Shown: positions 41,783-52,098, numbered from the stretch's first letter. The stretch: 57,730 bases of DNA from a bacterium (GCA_021158225.1 JAGGUZ010000003.1:1-57730), one strand, 5' to 3'. Notes: generated by a model from the sequence alone, not told the origin. Made by a program: numbers and translations.

Positions 41783-42988
41783 TCACTCCCTCACAAAAGA
41801 AAATAGAATCATAGAAACAAACACTAAAACTATACTGTAAACAAACATTGCTTCGGGATTTATCTTGTCCCATATCAGCCCTGCAATAAATCCTCCCGGA
41901 AGAGCCACCAAACCTATAGCTGTATGAAAAGCTCCAAGCGCTGTCGCTTTTAAATCTTTAGGTGCCAAATCAACAACAAACGCCCTTTGGACTCCGTCTA
42001 TCATTGCGTAAAAAATTCCATAAAGAGCAAAAGCGAGCAACATAGCATATAAATTCGAAATAAAAATCAATCCAAAAGTCATAATGGCAAATAATGTATA
42101 TCCCCCAATTAATAAAGGTTTCCTGCCTATCTTATCAGAAAGTATTCCTGCCGGAATTATAAATATTGTATATACAACATAAAACAAAACATAAAGAAGA
42201 ATCGCCGTATTATCGGCAAGCCCTATGTTTTGAGCTCTTAATAATAAGAAGGCATATCCAAAGTGTCCCAATGCAAAAACGGAAGATACACCAATAAAAA
42301 TCTTTAAATCTCTCGGCAATCTTTTAAAACTTGATTTCAATGATATTTGTTCCCTATTTTTTTCCGATTGAATATTAACGGCAACTTTCTTTTCCTTAAG
42401 AAAAAGAATAGTAATAACCGCCACAACGGAAGGCAAAAATGCAAATAAAAATATATTTTTATATCCGAAAATCGGGAATAAAAAGAAAGCCGCCAAAGCT
42501 CCGAATACAGAACCGAGTCCATCCATTGCTCTATGAAAACCATATGCTTTTCCTCTTGTTTCCAAAGTGCATGAATCAGCTACAATTGCATCTCTTGGAG
42601 CGGTTCTAAGCCCTTTCCCAATTCTTTCTATTACGCGAACAAAAAGAACAAAAAACCATCCGCTTGCAAATGCAAAAAGTGGCTTTGTTATTGAAGATAA
42701 CGAGTACCCCAACAAAACAAATGATTTCCTTCTTTTTATTTTATCGGACCAATATCCGGATATAACTTTAAATAACGATGCGGTTGTTTCCGCGGCACCT
42801 TCAATAATACCCACTTGATACGCAGTAGCACCCAAAACGCTTGTTAAGAACAAGGGAATTAACGGAAAAACCATTTGGCTTGATAAATCCGTAAACATGC
42901 TAACAAGCCCTAATATCAGAATATTCCTGGTAATCCCGTTTAAAAAACCTATTTTTTTACTTTTAGTATTGTTCAGATTGAAGTTCAA
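41783..42988 (-). CDS. MFS transporter
   Basis: SDKIKRRKSFVLLGYSLSS, IIPAGILSDKIGRKPLLIGGY; track start at 43114 overlaps rubrerythrin by about 150 nt, a TTG at 42988 is an alternative start. Confidence 0.85.
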   Translation of the reverse strand: MNFNLNNTKSKKIGFLNGITRNILILGLVSMFTDLSSQMVFPLIPLFLTSVLGATAYQVGIIEGAAETTASLFKVISGYWSDKIKRRKSFVLLGYSLSSITKPLFAFASGWFFVLFVRVIERIGKGLRTAPRDAIVADSCTLETRGKAYGFHRAMDGLGSVFGALAAFFLFPIFGYKNIFLFAFLPSVVAVITILFLKEKKVAVNIQSEKNREQISLKSSFKRLPRDLKIFIGVSSVFALGHFGYAFLLLRAQNIGLADNTAILLYVLFYVVYTIFIIPAGILSDKIGRKPLLIGGYTLFAIMTFGLIFISNLYAMLLAFALYGIFYAMIDGVQRAFVVDLAPKDLKATALGAFHTAIGLVALPGGFIAGLIWDKINPEAMFVYSIVLVFVSMILFSFVRE

Positions 42989-43547
42989 AGAAATTTTTCG
43001 GATGCGAGCAAGAAGGACATTTCTCCGGTGGCTCTTCTCCTTCGTGAATATATCCACACTCTCTGCAAACCCAATAAACTTTCTTCTCTTTCTTGAATAC
43101 CGTATTTGCTTCAACTTCTTTTAAAAGCTTTTGAAATCTTGCCTCATGATGCCTTTCCGCAACAGCAATAGCCCTCAATCTTACGGCAATCGCCAGAAAA
43201 CCTTCTTTTTCCGCAATATCAGCAAACTCCGGATACATTTGAGTTTGTTCATAGTTTTCTCCGGCAATAGCGGACTTTAAATTTTCCGCCGTATCTCCCA
43301 AAGTTGTTGGCGCGTTAGCCTCCACTGTTATCTCACTTAATTCTTCTCCGCTTTTTTTCTTTAGTTCGTTAATAAGCCTAAAAAGCCATTTTGCATGTTG
43401 TCTTTCGTTCTCAGCGGTAAGCAAAAATATTTCGGAAATCTGCTCGAAACCTTCTTTCTTGGCGATTTTCGCATAAAGACTATACCTGTTTCTTGCCTGG
43501 CTCTCGCCAATAAAAGCTTTTGTTAAGTTTTTAATAGTCTCGTTCAT
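42963..43547 (-). CDS. Rubrerythrin (ferritin-like plus C-terminal rubredoxin domain)
   Basis: ESQARNRYSLYAKIAKKEGF; CRECGYIHEGEEPPEKCPSCSHPKNFFEL. Confidence 0.95.
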   Translation of the reverse strand: MNETIKNLTKAFIGESQARNRYSLYAKIAKKEGFEQISEIFLLTAENERQHAKWLFRLINELKKKSGEELSEITVEANAPTTLGDTAENLKSAIAGENYEQTQMYPEFADIAEKEGFLAIAVRLRAIAVAERHHEARFQKLLKEVEANTVFKKEKKVYWVCRECGYIHEGEEPPEKCPSCSHPKNFFELQSEQY

Positions 43548-43693
43548 AATTATGTTTTGTTAAATTATTACACATCTGCAAGTCTATTAATTAAGTCACC
43601 ACAAGTCAATCAAGAAACTGTTGCCAATACATTAAATTTGAAAATATGACAAAGTTATGATAACATCATCCCCAAATTAAATTTTAATCAAAA

Positions 43694-44272
43694 ATGTTAG
43701 AAGAAATAACTGAAAAGTTTACGGATAAACAGGAAAAGGCTGTTGAAAAGGCTGTTGATGTTATTATTGCAGTTTTGACAAAATCATCTGGCTATATAAA
43801 AAAAAATTTGCTTAGAGTTCTTGGAATATTTCCGAAAAATGGCGCACATATGCTTGATTGTATATTGGTTAATTCCGACGTAGTTGATTTTGATGATGCT
43901 AATGAAGTTGCAACGTCTCTTCATAATGATGAGTTAAGAACAGAGGTTCTTAGAAGATTAAGAAATAGAGGATTTTTTAAAAAAGAGGATGACAAACGCA
44001 AAGCAGATAAAATGAATAAAGTGAACGAAGTACGTGAAGTATATTCTTCTTTACAGCTTGTAACTGTTTTTATGGCTCGCGAACAGATACAGTGGCTTGT
44101 TAAAAGAATAATCTTGTTTAATGAACAATTGGATGCTTCCGTTATAACTGTGTTTATTAAATCATTCGCAATTCTTGATGACAATAGAGTAGATCAAATA
44201 ATAGATTGTCTAAAAAATGGCGAGTGTCGAATGAAACTTGTTAAAATTATAAGCAATAAAAAATTTATTTAA
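43694..44272 (+). CDS. Hypothetical helical protein, 192 aa
   Basis: Long ORF with upstream -35/-10-like TTGAAA-N17-TAACAT. Confidence 0.6.
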   Translation: MLEEITEKFTDKQEKAVEKAVDVIIAVLTKSSGYIKKNLLRVLGIFPKNGAHMLDCILVNSDVVDFDDANEVATSLHNDELRTEVLRRLRNRGFFKKEDDKRKADKMNKVNEVREVYSSLQLVTVFMAREQIQWLVKRIILFNEQLDASVITVFIKSFAILDDNRVDQIIDCLKNGECRMKLVKIISNKKFI

Positions 44273-44365
44273 AAACCCTTTTTCCTTTAGAGAGATAGGC
44301 TTGTTACTTTTACGCTCCCTTAACTGCTTTGCAATCACATCAACCTTTCTTTCGTGAGTTGTCAT
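44210..44365 (-). pseudogene. Possible N-terminal remnant of a FAD-linked oxidase
   Basis: Hand translation: MTTHERKVDVIAKQLRERKSNKPISLKEKGF... then runs out; resembles N-termini of FAD-binding oxidoreductases from memory. Confidence 0.3.
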
Positions 44366-44396
44366 AAATTTTTTAGTTTTAAGTTAAGTTATTTGT

Positions 44397-45641
44397 TTAA
44401 GTTCCATACATAATCGTAGCCAATTGTAGAAATACAAAAAAACCGAAAACATCCGTAGCCGTTGTTATAAAAATAGTCGCCGATGAGGCTGGGTCCTTCC
44501 CCATTTTTTTCATAAAAATCGGGATTACAGCTCCGAAAAAACCTGCAATTATAAGATTTATCACCATTGCAAGCCCTATAATAAGCCCTAAAACCGGACT
44601 CTTATTCCAAAGCACAGCAATACCGGCAACCAATAAACCATTTATAATTCCGTTTACTCCACCTGCAATAACTTCATTTAGAATTACCTTCTTTGCCGTT
44701 TTGGAATTAACTTCCTTTAGCGCCAACCCTCTAACCATAACGGCAAGTGTTTGAGTTCCGGCGTTACCACCCATCCCCGCAACAATAGGCATATAAACCG
44801 CAAGCAAAACAAAAGCGGAAATTGTTTCTTTAAATAAACTTACAATCATTGCCGCAAAAAATGCTGTACCCAAGTTTACAATAAGCCACTTATATCTATT
44901 TTTTACTTTTATAAAAGCTGAATCCAAAACATCTTCTTCATCACTAATACCCGCGAAATCTCTTAAATTATTCGCCGATTGATTTTCTATAAATTTTAAG
45001 ATGTCATCAGAATAAATAACTCCCAAAATACTATAATCCGAATCCAAAACAATAATCTTATTATGAGGATTCTTCTTAAAAAGAGATATCACACCATTTT
45101 CATCCATATCGTATTTAACGGAAGGGACTTTTGCTATGTATTTGTTTATCTTCTCGTTTCTTTTGGATATAGCAAGCGTATAAAACGGGAGCTCTCCAAC
45201 CAAAAAACCTTCTTCCACAACAAGTATTGTAGGAATCTTCCCTGTTCTTTTTTCATGTTTTCGAATTATCTTGGAAAGATCTTCAAATGTTTTGTTCTTT
45301 CTTATCTCAATATAATCCAAGCTCATTAATCCGGCAGCAGTTCTGGAATCAAACTTAAGCAAAAATTCAACTTTTTTCTTAATATCTCTTCCCAATTTTT
45401 TCAAAAGCCTCCTTCTTCTTTTTTTGGGAATTCTCTGCAATAAATCGGTTACTTCATCCGGATCTAAATAATCCCCAAGCTGTACAATCTCTTTGTTATT
45501 CAACTTCTTCATAAGCTCACGCTGAATCGCATTAGGCAAACCAAGAAGAACAAACCCCCTGCTATTAGGGGGTAAGTCCCGGAAAAGAGAGACCCTTTTC
45601 GTCCTATTAAGTAATATTTCTTGAGCTAAATCGTTTTTCAT
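44397..45641 (-). CDS. mgtE: Magnesium transporter MgtE
   Basis: MgtE_N, CBS-like and TM segments (GMGGNAGTQTLAVMVRGLAL; KKMGKDPASSATIFITTATDVFGFFVFL). Confidence 0.94.
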   Translation of the reverse strand: MKNDLAQEILLNRTKRVSLFRDLPPNSRGFVLLGLPNAIQRELMKKLNNKEIVQLGDYLDPDEVTDLLQRIPKKRRRRLLKKLGRDIKKKVEFLLKFDSRTAAGLMSLDYIEIRKNKTFEDLSKIIRKHEKRTGKIPTILVVEEGFLVGELPFYTLAISKRNEKINKYIAKVPSVKYDMDENGVISLFKKNPHNKIIVLDSDYSILGVIYSDDILKFIENQSANNLRDFAGISDEEDVLDSAFIKVKNRYKWLIVNLGTAFFAAMIVSLFKETISAFVLLAVYMPIVAGMGGNAGTQTLAVMVRGLALKEVNSKTAKKVILNEVIAGGVNGIINGLLVAGIAVLWNKSPVLGLIIGLAMVINLIIAGFFGAVIPIFMKKMGKDPASSATIFITTATDVFGFFVFLQLATIMYGT

Positions 45642-46088
45642 CTACTTTTTGTTGTAGAAAGGATGTTTAACACACATAATTTCTAAATAAAGCACGAATG
45701 CGTTAAGCGCCAATGAGAGATACTGTACTCCTTGCGAAAACGAAGACAACAAAGCAAGTACGGTAAAGATTATACTAACTATAATAGCCCATTTTTGCCC
45801 TTTGAAAATTCCAACCGTAATAAATATTCCAAGAATAAAGAACAAAATAACCGGAATAAGTAAAAAAGTCCCCATTGTAGCTAGAAATGAAGCCATTGGG
45901 AAGTTTTGCATTCCAGATCCTTGTAACATTTGAGAAAGCATTGCTCCTCCGCCAATAACAGCAAATATAAGTATCACAAGCACAATACCCATAAGTACAA
46001 GCCCGATAATATCGAGCACACCAATAGTGGTTCCTTCCCACGGACGTTTAACTCCATGCGTTTGGACCTGTGTGTTTTCATTTTCCAT
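45642..46088 (-). CDS. Hypothetical membrane protein
   Basis: Multiple TM segments; abuts mgtE. Confidence 0.65.
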   Translation of the reverse strand: MENENTQVQTHGVKRPWEGTTIGVLDIIGLVLMGIVLVILIFAVIGGGAMLSQMLQGSGMQNFPMASFLATMGTFLLIPVILFFILGIFITVGIFKGQKWAIIVSIIFTVLALLSSFSQGVQYLSLALNAFVLYLEIMCVKHPFYNKK

Positions 46089-46131
46089 AGATAGAATGTA
46101 AAAAATAAAATAAACCTTGGTAATTATAACT

Positions 46132-46848
46132 TTATTGAATCTTTTTTACAATTTTCTTGCCTATTTTCTTTATAAATTTCGGTAAATGCAATTTTGTAGC
46201 AAACTCATACATATTCTTTAAAAACAAAACATATCTATTTTTTATTCTGTCTTTTAATGAATTTTGCTTGACCTTTTTTGCGTATGTAATGGAATCAATA
46301 AATTTAACATCCTTAAAATATTTTGATTTATATACCGATTTGGCAACAACTTTTTTAACCCCCGGCCAACCTATTGTATCGTGAAAAGCCATAACCCCAC
46401 CTTCAACAACTTTTGGAAACCACACATCAAAATCAAGCCTAATAAAATCGTAGTCATGAGCTCCATCTATAAAAATAAACGCAACAGGCTTGTTAAAATC
46501 TTTGGAAGCATCTTCCGATGTTTTTACAATAGGCTCAACAATATCATCAACTTGCGCATCTTCTATATTTTTTTTAAATTCATTAAAAGTCCAAATTTTC
46601 TCATGACTGTCTTTATGCCTTGACGAACCGGTATGAGGATCAATTGCATAGATCTCAATTTTGTTTCCATCTTTAGAACCTTCTCCCAAACAAACAGTGG
46701 ATTTCCCTTTCCATGAACCTATTTCCACAATTACCCCATTATTTGGACAACTTTTTGCAAGTCTGTAAAGAATATCTGCTTCTTTATCCGTTAACCACCC
46801 TTCAAGTTTTCGAACGGTTTTTAAAAGTTCTGTTATATCTTTTGTCAT
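46132..46848 (-). CDS. Class I SAM-dependent methyltransferase (Methyltransf_24-like)
   Basis: NGVIVEIGSWKGKSTVCLGEG...IYAIDPHTGS...AFIFIDGAHDYDFIRLDFDVW...GGVMAFHDT. Confidence 0.8.
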   Translation of the reverse strand: MTKDITELLKTVRKLEGWLTDKEADILYRLAKSCPNNGVIVEIGSWKGKSTVCLGEGSKDGNKIEIYAIDPHTGSSRHKDSHEKIWTFNEFKKNIEDAQVDDIVEPIVKTSEDASKDFNKPVAFIFIDGAHDYDFIRLDFDVWFPKVVEGGVMAFHDTIGWPGVKKVVAKSVYKSKYFKDVKFIDSITYAKKVKQNSLKDRIKNRYVLFLKNMYEFATKLHLPKFIKKIGKKIVKKIQ

Positions 46849-46902
46849 ATTATATTAATTATAAAAATTTAAATCTTAATTAAAGTAGCAAATTCAGCCG
46901 TA

Positions 46903-48318
46903 TCAATCCACTCCTTCTTCTATTATTGATTCATCAATAACACCTCTTTCCAACTTATCTTCATCCATAATTTTCTTTTGCTTCCATGTTCCTTTTGCAA
47001 ACCAAATAATCGCTATTATTGCCGCAACGACATTGGCAATTGGAAACGCAATCCAAATACCAACCTCGGCAAAACCACCGTGCATAGAAAGCAAATAGGC
47101 AAGAGGAAAACGCAAAACCCACAATGAAACAATTGATAGTGTCATCGAAATCATCGTATTGCCGGATCCTCTAAAAGCACCGTTTAAAGACATCTGAATC
47201 CCAATAAACCCGAATGTTAAAGCCATCATTTTAATGAATAAAGCACTTGATTTTATTGTTTCTATTTCTCCCGGTATAAAAATCGCAGAAATCTGCTCTG
47301 CAAATATAAAAATAATAATTCCTATAAGACTCAAACCAACAAAACCCAAAAACGAACTTAATTTTGTTGTTTTTTCCGCTCTATCTATTTTTCCGGCTCC
47401 GATATTCTGCCCGACAATTGTTGATGTGGCCATAGACAGTCCCAATGCTGGAATAATTATAAAACTCAAAATTCTGCTTCCTATCCCATAAGCGGCCAAA
47501 GTAATCGTACCAAAGCTCGCGACTAGAAAAGTCATAATGACCATACCCAAGGCCCTTGTTGATTGTTCTATGGAAGCCGGAACCCCAATTTTAAACATCT
47601 TTTTTATTAGATTAATATCTGGTTTTAAGTCGTGTAAATGAAGTTGTATTTGGTGCTTCCCTCTAATAAGTAGAGTAATCCCGATTACTCCCGCTATACC
47701 TTGTGTAAAGATAGTGGCAACAGCAGCTCCCGCAACTCCGTAAGCCGGCACCACCCCATATCCGAAAATAAAAAGAGGATCAAGACCCAAATTTAAAAGT
47801 ACTGTTCCAAAAACAATATACATTGGAGTTTTAACATCTCCGACTCCACGCATTAACGATTGAAACACCATATACGTAAAAACAAATACGGTACCGATAA
47901 AAGAAATTTTCATGTACGAAACAGCCGAGGAAAAGACATCTTGTTCAGCTCCCATTAGTTTTATTAAAAACGGAGAAAGCAAGTAGCCAATTGCGGACAA
48001 CACAATGGAAACCGTAAATACCAATAATAAAGTTTGAGCAGTAATATGATTTATCGCATTTTTATCCGACTTCCCTTTGTATTGAGCCACAAGTATTGTT
48101 CCAGCCATCGCAAGTCCTCCCCCAAGATAAATTATAAGAAAAATAATCGGAAAGCCTATCGACACAGCCGCAACAGCATTTGTCCCAAGTCTTCCAACCC
48201 AAAAAGTATCAATTAATTGATAAGCGGTTTGCAATAAATTCACAAACATAATTGGAAGCATCAATGTAAGCAAAGACTTTAAAATTGAACCTTCCGTTAA
48301 ACTGTTTTTCATCTGCAT
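46903..48318 (-). CDS. MATE family efflux transporter
   Basis: 12-TM; LLQTAYQLIDTFWVGRLGTNAVAAVSIGFPI; VGQNIGAGKIDRAE. Confidence 0.92.
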   Translation of the reverse strand: MQMKNSLTEGSILKSLLTLMLPIMFVNLLQTAYQLIDTFWVGRLGTNAVAAVSIGFPIIFLIIYLGGGLAMAGTILVAQYKGKSDKNAINHITAQTLLLVFTVSIVLSAIGYLLSPFLIKLMGAEQDVFSSAVSYMKISFIGTVFVFTYMVFQSLMRGVGDVKTPMYIVFGTVLLNLGLDPLFIFGYGVVPAYGVAGAAVATIFTQGIAGVIGITLLIRGKHQIQLHLHDLKPDINLIKKMFKIGVPASIEQSTRALGMVIMTFLVASFGTITLAAYGIGSRILSFIIIPALGLSMATSTIVGQNIGAGKIDRAEKTTKLSSFLGFVGLSLIGIIIFIFAEQISAIFIPGEIETIKSSALFIKMMALTFGFIGIQMSLNGAFRGSGNTMISMTLSIVSLWVLRFPLAYLLSMHGGFAEVGIWIAFPIANVVAAIIAIIWFAKGTWKQKKIMDEDKLERGVIDESIIEEGVD

Positions 48319-48382
48319 ACCAATTTAAAAAATAACAATACCTTTGCGCACTATACTTGCTTTCATCTTTAAAATAAAATTT

Positions 48383-48526
48383 TTAACCGTGTAAATCGGA
48401 TAAACTCTCGTCTACCTTCTCAATAAAAACGGCTCTTTCTGATTGTGCCGAAGCGGGAGTATCAACAGCTTTCATTACTTTTTTATAATATACCACAGCT
48501 TTATTCGCACCGGCTTTAACAGAAGC
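48383..48526 (-). pseudogene. C-terminal remnant of an unidentified protein
   Basis: Hand translation ASVKAGANKAVVYYKKVMKAVDTPASAQSERAVFIEKVDESLSDLHG* with in-frame stop immediately upstream. Confidence 0.35.
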
Positions 48527-48742
48527 TCAAACAAGATTTCACAGTATCATTATTCGCACCATGCCCAAAAATCCGATTTTCAATCATACTTCAAAGATAT
48601 GAAAAATCCTTATCTATAATCCATACAAATTTCATTTCAGCGAGAAAGCAAATGTCTGTAATGCAATCACTAGAGCCAAAACAATTATCAATAAAAGAGA
48701 GAGTCTTTTCTTTATATTGTTTTGTTCAAAGTTTTATTAAGA

Positions 48743-49397
48743 TTACATTTCATTTTCACATTTTTTTTGCTCGTCCTTACCTTTTTTAATCTGGTAAGCC
48801 GGCACAGTGTAAGAATTTAACTGATCGTTAAGATTATTTATGTCTAAATATCCAAAATAATCCCAATCGACCCAAACAGAGAAACGAGGTCCGGGAGAAT
48901 TATCTATACCATCATACATAAGAATAAGTTTTGTTCCATCCATTCCAGCTGTTCTAAGTATTTGAGGCTCCTCTTCCTCATACAATTTAAGCAATTCAGC
49001 AGTTTTTGTATTATATGAATATATTTTATTTACACTTGTCACATCAGGCCCTTCTCCATTTATACCAGCACTTATTGAAACATAAATTATATCCGGATCA
49101 AAAGGGGACTTTGGCAGTGAAACACTTTCCACACTCTCTTTTGTTTGAGATTCTATATCAGTAGTAAAAATTTCCCATTGTTGATCATAGCGATTATATC
49201 CTTCTTTAATTGTTTGATCTAAATCTACAGTATTTGGCGGTTGTTGAGTTTACAGTTGTTGTGTTGGATTTTTGACAACATTTGTACTTTGCCACCAGCA
49301 AACACCTCCGCCAACAATACCAGCAGTTATAACCACGGTAAGAAGAATTGACCATACACTGTTCCGTTTGCTTTATTGCCCCTTGTTCTTTAACCAT
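48743..49397 (-). pseudogene. Disrupted gene for a TM-anchored hypothetical protein (one frameshift plus one in-frame TAA)
   Basis: MVKEQGAIK(fs)KRNSVWSILLTVVITAGIVGGGVCWWQSTNVVKNPTQQL*TQQPPNTVDLDQ... continuing into the 48743-49132 ORF; premature TAA at 49250-49252. Confidence 0.7.
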
Positions 49398-49439
49398 ATT
49401 TTTTCAGTTAATGAACATAAAAGTATTGGATAACATTTA

Positions 49440-50108
49440 CTATAATTTTTTATGACAAAGCCACCAATCAAAACACTCAAACTCGCCCTTTTTGGCTTGC
49501 TCCAATCTCTCTTTTGCAGTTCTTGTATCGCTTGCAGGCGGTATAATCACATGATCGTTAACTATCTCATTATTTGGCCAGTTAGCCGGCATAGCAACTT
49601 TGTTTTTATCTGCAATTTGCATAGCCTTCACTATTCTTAATATTTCGTCCATATTCCTGCCAAGTTCCTGCGGATAGTATAAAATAGTTCTTATCTTTGA
49701 TTCGGAATCAACAACAAACACAGCTCTAACGGTGTTTGTTCCCTTCCCCGGATGAATAAGCCCGAGTCTTTCGGCAACCGACCCTGTATCTGCAATTATC
49801 GGAAATTGAATTTCCACATCCATATTTTCCTTTATCCACTCTTCCCACTTGATATGAGCAAACACTTGGTCAACACTAAGCCCTATTAGTTCACAATTAA
49901 GAGCTTTAAATTTGTCGTATCTTTTCTGAAAAGCAACAAATTCCGTTGTGCATACGGGCGTAAAATCAGCCGGATGACTGAACAAAACAAACCACTTCCC
50001 GGCAAAATGACCTGGCAAATCAATTTGTCCATGAGTTGTCTGAACTTTCATTTCCGGAAAAACGTCTCCTAAAAGGGGCATACCCTTTTTCTCTGTTGGA
50101 TTTTCCAT
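49440..50108 (-). CDS. Peroxiredoxin (Prx6/1-Cys-like)
   Basis: [20 protein letters not shown]...[17 protein letters not shown]. Confidence 0.94.
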   Translation of the reverse strand: MENPTEKKGMPLLGDVFPEMKVQTTHGQIDLPGHFAGKWFVLFSHPADFTPVCTTEFVAFQKRYDKFKALNCELIGLSVDQVFAHIKWEEWIKENMDVEIQFPIIADTGSVAERLGLIHPGKGTNTVRAVFVVDSESKIRTILYYPQELGRNMDEILRIVKAMQIADKNKVAMPANWPNNEIVNDHVIIPPASDTRTAKERLEQAKKGEFECFDWWLCHKKL

Positions 50109-50236
50109 ATTATATAAAGTTAGTTATTTACAGCAGACAAAGTGTATCATGATCTAACTTGAGAACAACATAAATTTTCAAAAAACGCCAAGCTAAACAG
50201 TCAACATTATTAATTGTAAGAGTTGCTTTTTTACAA

Positions 50237-50515
50237 CTATTTTTTGAATAACATCTTTATTTCACCCAAAAACATCTTGTAATTCATTAACAAGTGAACT
50301 ATCACCAGCGCAGACATGACAAATCCAAAGAGTGTATGTAAATTTTCCAATTGCAACTTCCCAAATCCAAAAAAATTCCAACCGGCTTCTCCTGCAATTT
50401 TTCCCGAAGGAGATATGTATAATCCTATCCCCGTGAAAAGAACAATCGCAAACGTAATAAAAAGTAACGAAGAAAGAATTGCTCTGATTTTAATAGTGTT
50501 TTTCATAATGAGCAC
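50237..50515 (-). CDS. Small DUF4405-like membrane protein
   Basis: TMs with LHTLFGFVMSALVIVHLLMNYKMF. Confidence 0.6.
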   Translation of the reverse strand: MLIMKNTIKIRAILSSLLFITFAIVLFTGIGLYISPSGKIAGEAGWNFFGFGKLQLENLHTLFGFVMSALVIVHLLMNYKMFLGEIKMLFKK

Positions 50516-50679
50516 ATTGTTATGTTATGCAAATAATAACAATTTACTATTTTTATATCTAGCAAAAAATTAGTCATTAAGTTAGTTTTGTTAATCCTCA
50601 CCGATAGACTTAATCACTTTCAAATTAACTTCACTTAATTGACTCGCTATTCTATCTGCACCTTTATATTTCTCTATAT

Positions 50680-50892
50680 TTAAACTACTGATTGAAGAAC
50701 CGCTTGTTCTAATTTTTTTGGTTCATCTGTTCCGATTCTATATGTCTTACCATTTTTCATTGTTATTTCAACCGCATCAAAACCGGAAATATTGTAAATC
50801 AACATATAAGGCCAAAACCATACTCTTATTCCCCACCCATAATACCAATGATTTTTTACGGTTTTTGCAGTAAGTGAACTTTCCTGATCTGG
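50680..50892 (-). pseudogene. 5'-truncated remnant of a small membrane protein
   Basis: Hand translation PDQESSLTAKTVKNHWYYGWGIRVWFWPYMLIYNISGFDAVEITMKNGKTYRIGTDEPKKLEQAVLQSVV* with a stop immediately upstream and no start codon. Confidence 0.6.
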
Positions 50893-51034
50893 TTAAATAA
50901 TAGTTAATATATCCATTAAAAGGAAGTAACTAAACCGCTTTCCAATACAACCTCGGGAAAGAATTTGAATTTTAAGAAGACTTACTTTATTGTTAGCTTA
51001 AGTTAAAGTATTTGTAATTATATAGGTGCTTAAT

Positions 51035-51166
51035 ATGAAAAATATGAAAATAGGTTACTGTCCAACTATGGAAAAATATTTAAAAAAATATATTAAAAAT
51101 AAAAACTTCGAATTAATAAATTTAGGAAGTGCTAAGCGAGGTTTATATTTATTAGACAATAATTAA
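51035..51166 (+). pseudogene. Short ORF, likely N-terminal gene fragment
   Basis: MKNMKIGYCPTMEKYLKKYIKNKNFELINLGSAKRGLYLLDNN*. Confidence 0.3.
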
Positions 51167-51240
51167 TATTCCAAGAACACCAGCTAATTCATAAAAATTG
51201 CGTTAATACTGACTAGAACAGATATATTATTGCATAAACA

Positions 51241-51325
51241 GATAACAAAATTCCGATATTCTTTTGTGATAGCTTTTTATACGCCACGACGACTGAAAGG
51301 AGGAGAATGCAACATGGCGCAACCA
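51241..51325 (-). repeat. attC site G (degraded): right-arm remnant plus conserved post-gene flank
   Basis: CCGATATTCTTTTGT...TATACGCCACGACGACTGAAAGGAGGAGAATGC aligns with site E CCGTATATCTCTTGTTATACATCCCGACGACTGAAAGTAGGAGAGCG. Confidence 0.55.
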
Positions 51326-51370
51326 AAGGAAACGGAACTGGATATATGTCTGCTGGTCGAAGTATTTCAA

Positions 51371-51712
51371 CTACATTAAAGAAAGCCCAGCATACAATAG
51401 GTATGGTTTGAGTAGCTCTATTCCAACAACCACAGCAAGATCAATAAGAATTATTATAATGATTCTTAATGGTTTTGGATGGAACTTATTATGTAACTCA
51501 TAATAAAGAATTCCTAAAAATACAGCTAAACCTACTAAAATATGTATCATTGATACTAGTGCTCCAACGATACCAGCAAATAGAGTAATCCAAATTGCTT
51601 CTGTGTATTTGATAGGAAGTTTCATCAGCCTACCTGCAACAAAAAGAGGTATAGGCATAATAATAAGGAATTCGACAACTAGAAGAATAATTGGGAAATA
51701 GAGAAATAGCAT
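51371..51712 (-). CDS. Small hydrophobic membrane protein (cassette 6)
   Basis: 3-4 predicted TM segments; flanked by attC-like sites F and G. Confidence 0.65.
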   Translation of the reverse strand: MLFLYFPIILLVVEFLIIMPIPLFVAGRLMKLPIKYTEAIWITLFAGIVGALVSMIHILVGLAVFLGILYYELHNKFHPKPLRIIIIILIDLAVVVGIELLKPYLLYAGLSLM

Positions 51713-51717
51713 ATCTT

Positions 51718-51820
51718 ATAAAATTAGATATATCAAAAATATTATACCACAAAATATAATGAAGCTGAAGGCAAATTTGGGTAAAGCCTGCAAGGTGAAA
51801 TCTTTAAATCCTAGTTATAC
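51718..51820 (-). repeat. attC-like site F
   Basis: GAAGGCAAATTTGGGTAAAGCCTGCAAGGTGAA...AAATCCTAGTTATAC aligns with site B interior GAAGGCAATTTGGGCTGAGGCTCTGCAAGAGCCGAAC...ATCCGCTGTTATG. Confidence 0.65.
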
Positions 51821-51868
51821 GTTTTTTCTGCAATGGAAAAGCCGGAGGCTTAGTTTGAATTTTGGCGT

Positions 51869-52093
51869 TTACTTATTGGAGAATTGAATCTTAGAAAAAT
51901 CATAGATTGCAGCCAAAGTAAAAATTATTTGAAGAATTATAAATATTAAATCTCCAACATAAATGCTGTAAGTTTCTAAACATAAACCTCCAAGAATGTA
52001 AAGAACATCTTGTGTTTTTCGTTTCTTGGTAATTATTCCAAGAGAGATTAATATTATACCTAATGCACCAATAATTTTGAAAATGTTAATCAT
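51869..52093 (-). CDS. Small membrane protein (cassette 5, second gene)
   Basis: MINIFKIIGALGIILISLGIITKKRKTQDVLYILGGLCLETYSIYVGDLIFIILQIIFTLAAIYD; internal Met start preferred. Confidence 0.65.
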   Translation of the reverse strand: MINIFKIIGALGIILISLGIITKKRKTQDVLYILGGLCLETYSIYVGDLIFIILQIIFTLAAIYDFSKIQFSNK

Positions 52094-52098
52094 AATTT

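Noticed and set aside
43738-43768. Direct repeat aaaaggctgttga x2
   Set aside because: Short in-frame repeat inside an ORF; trivial.
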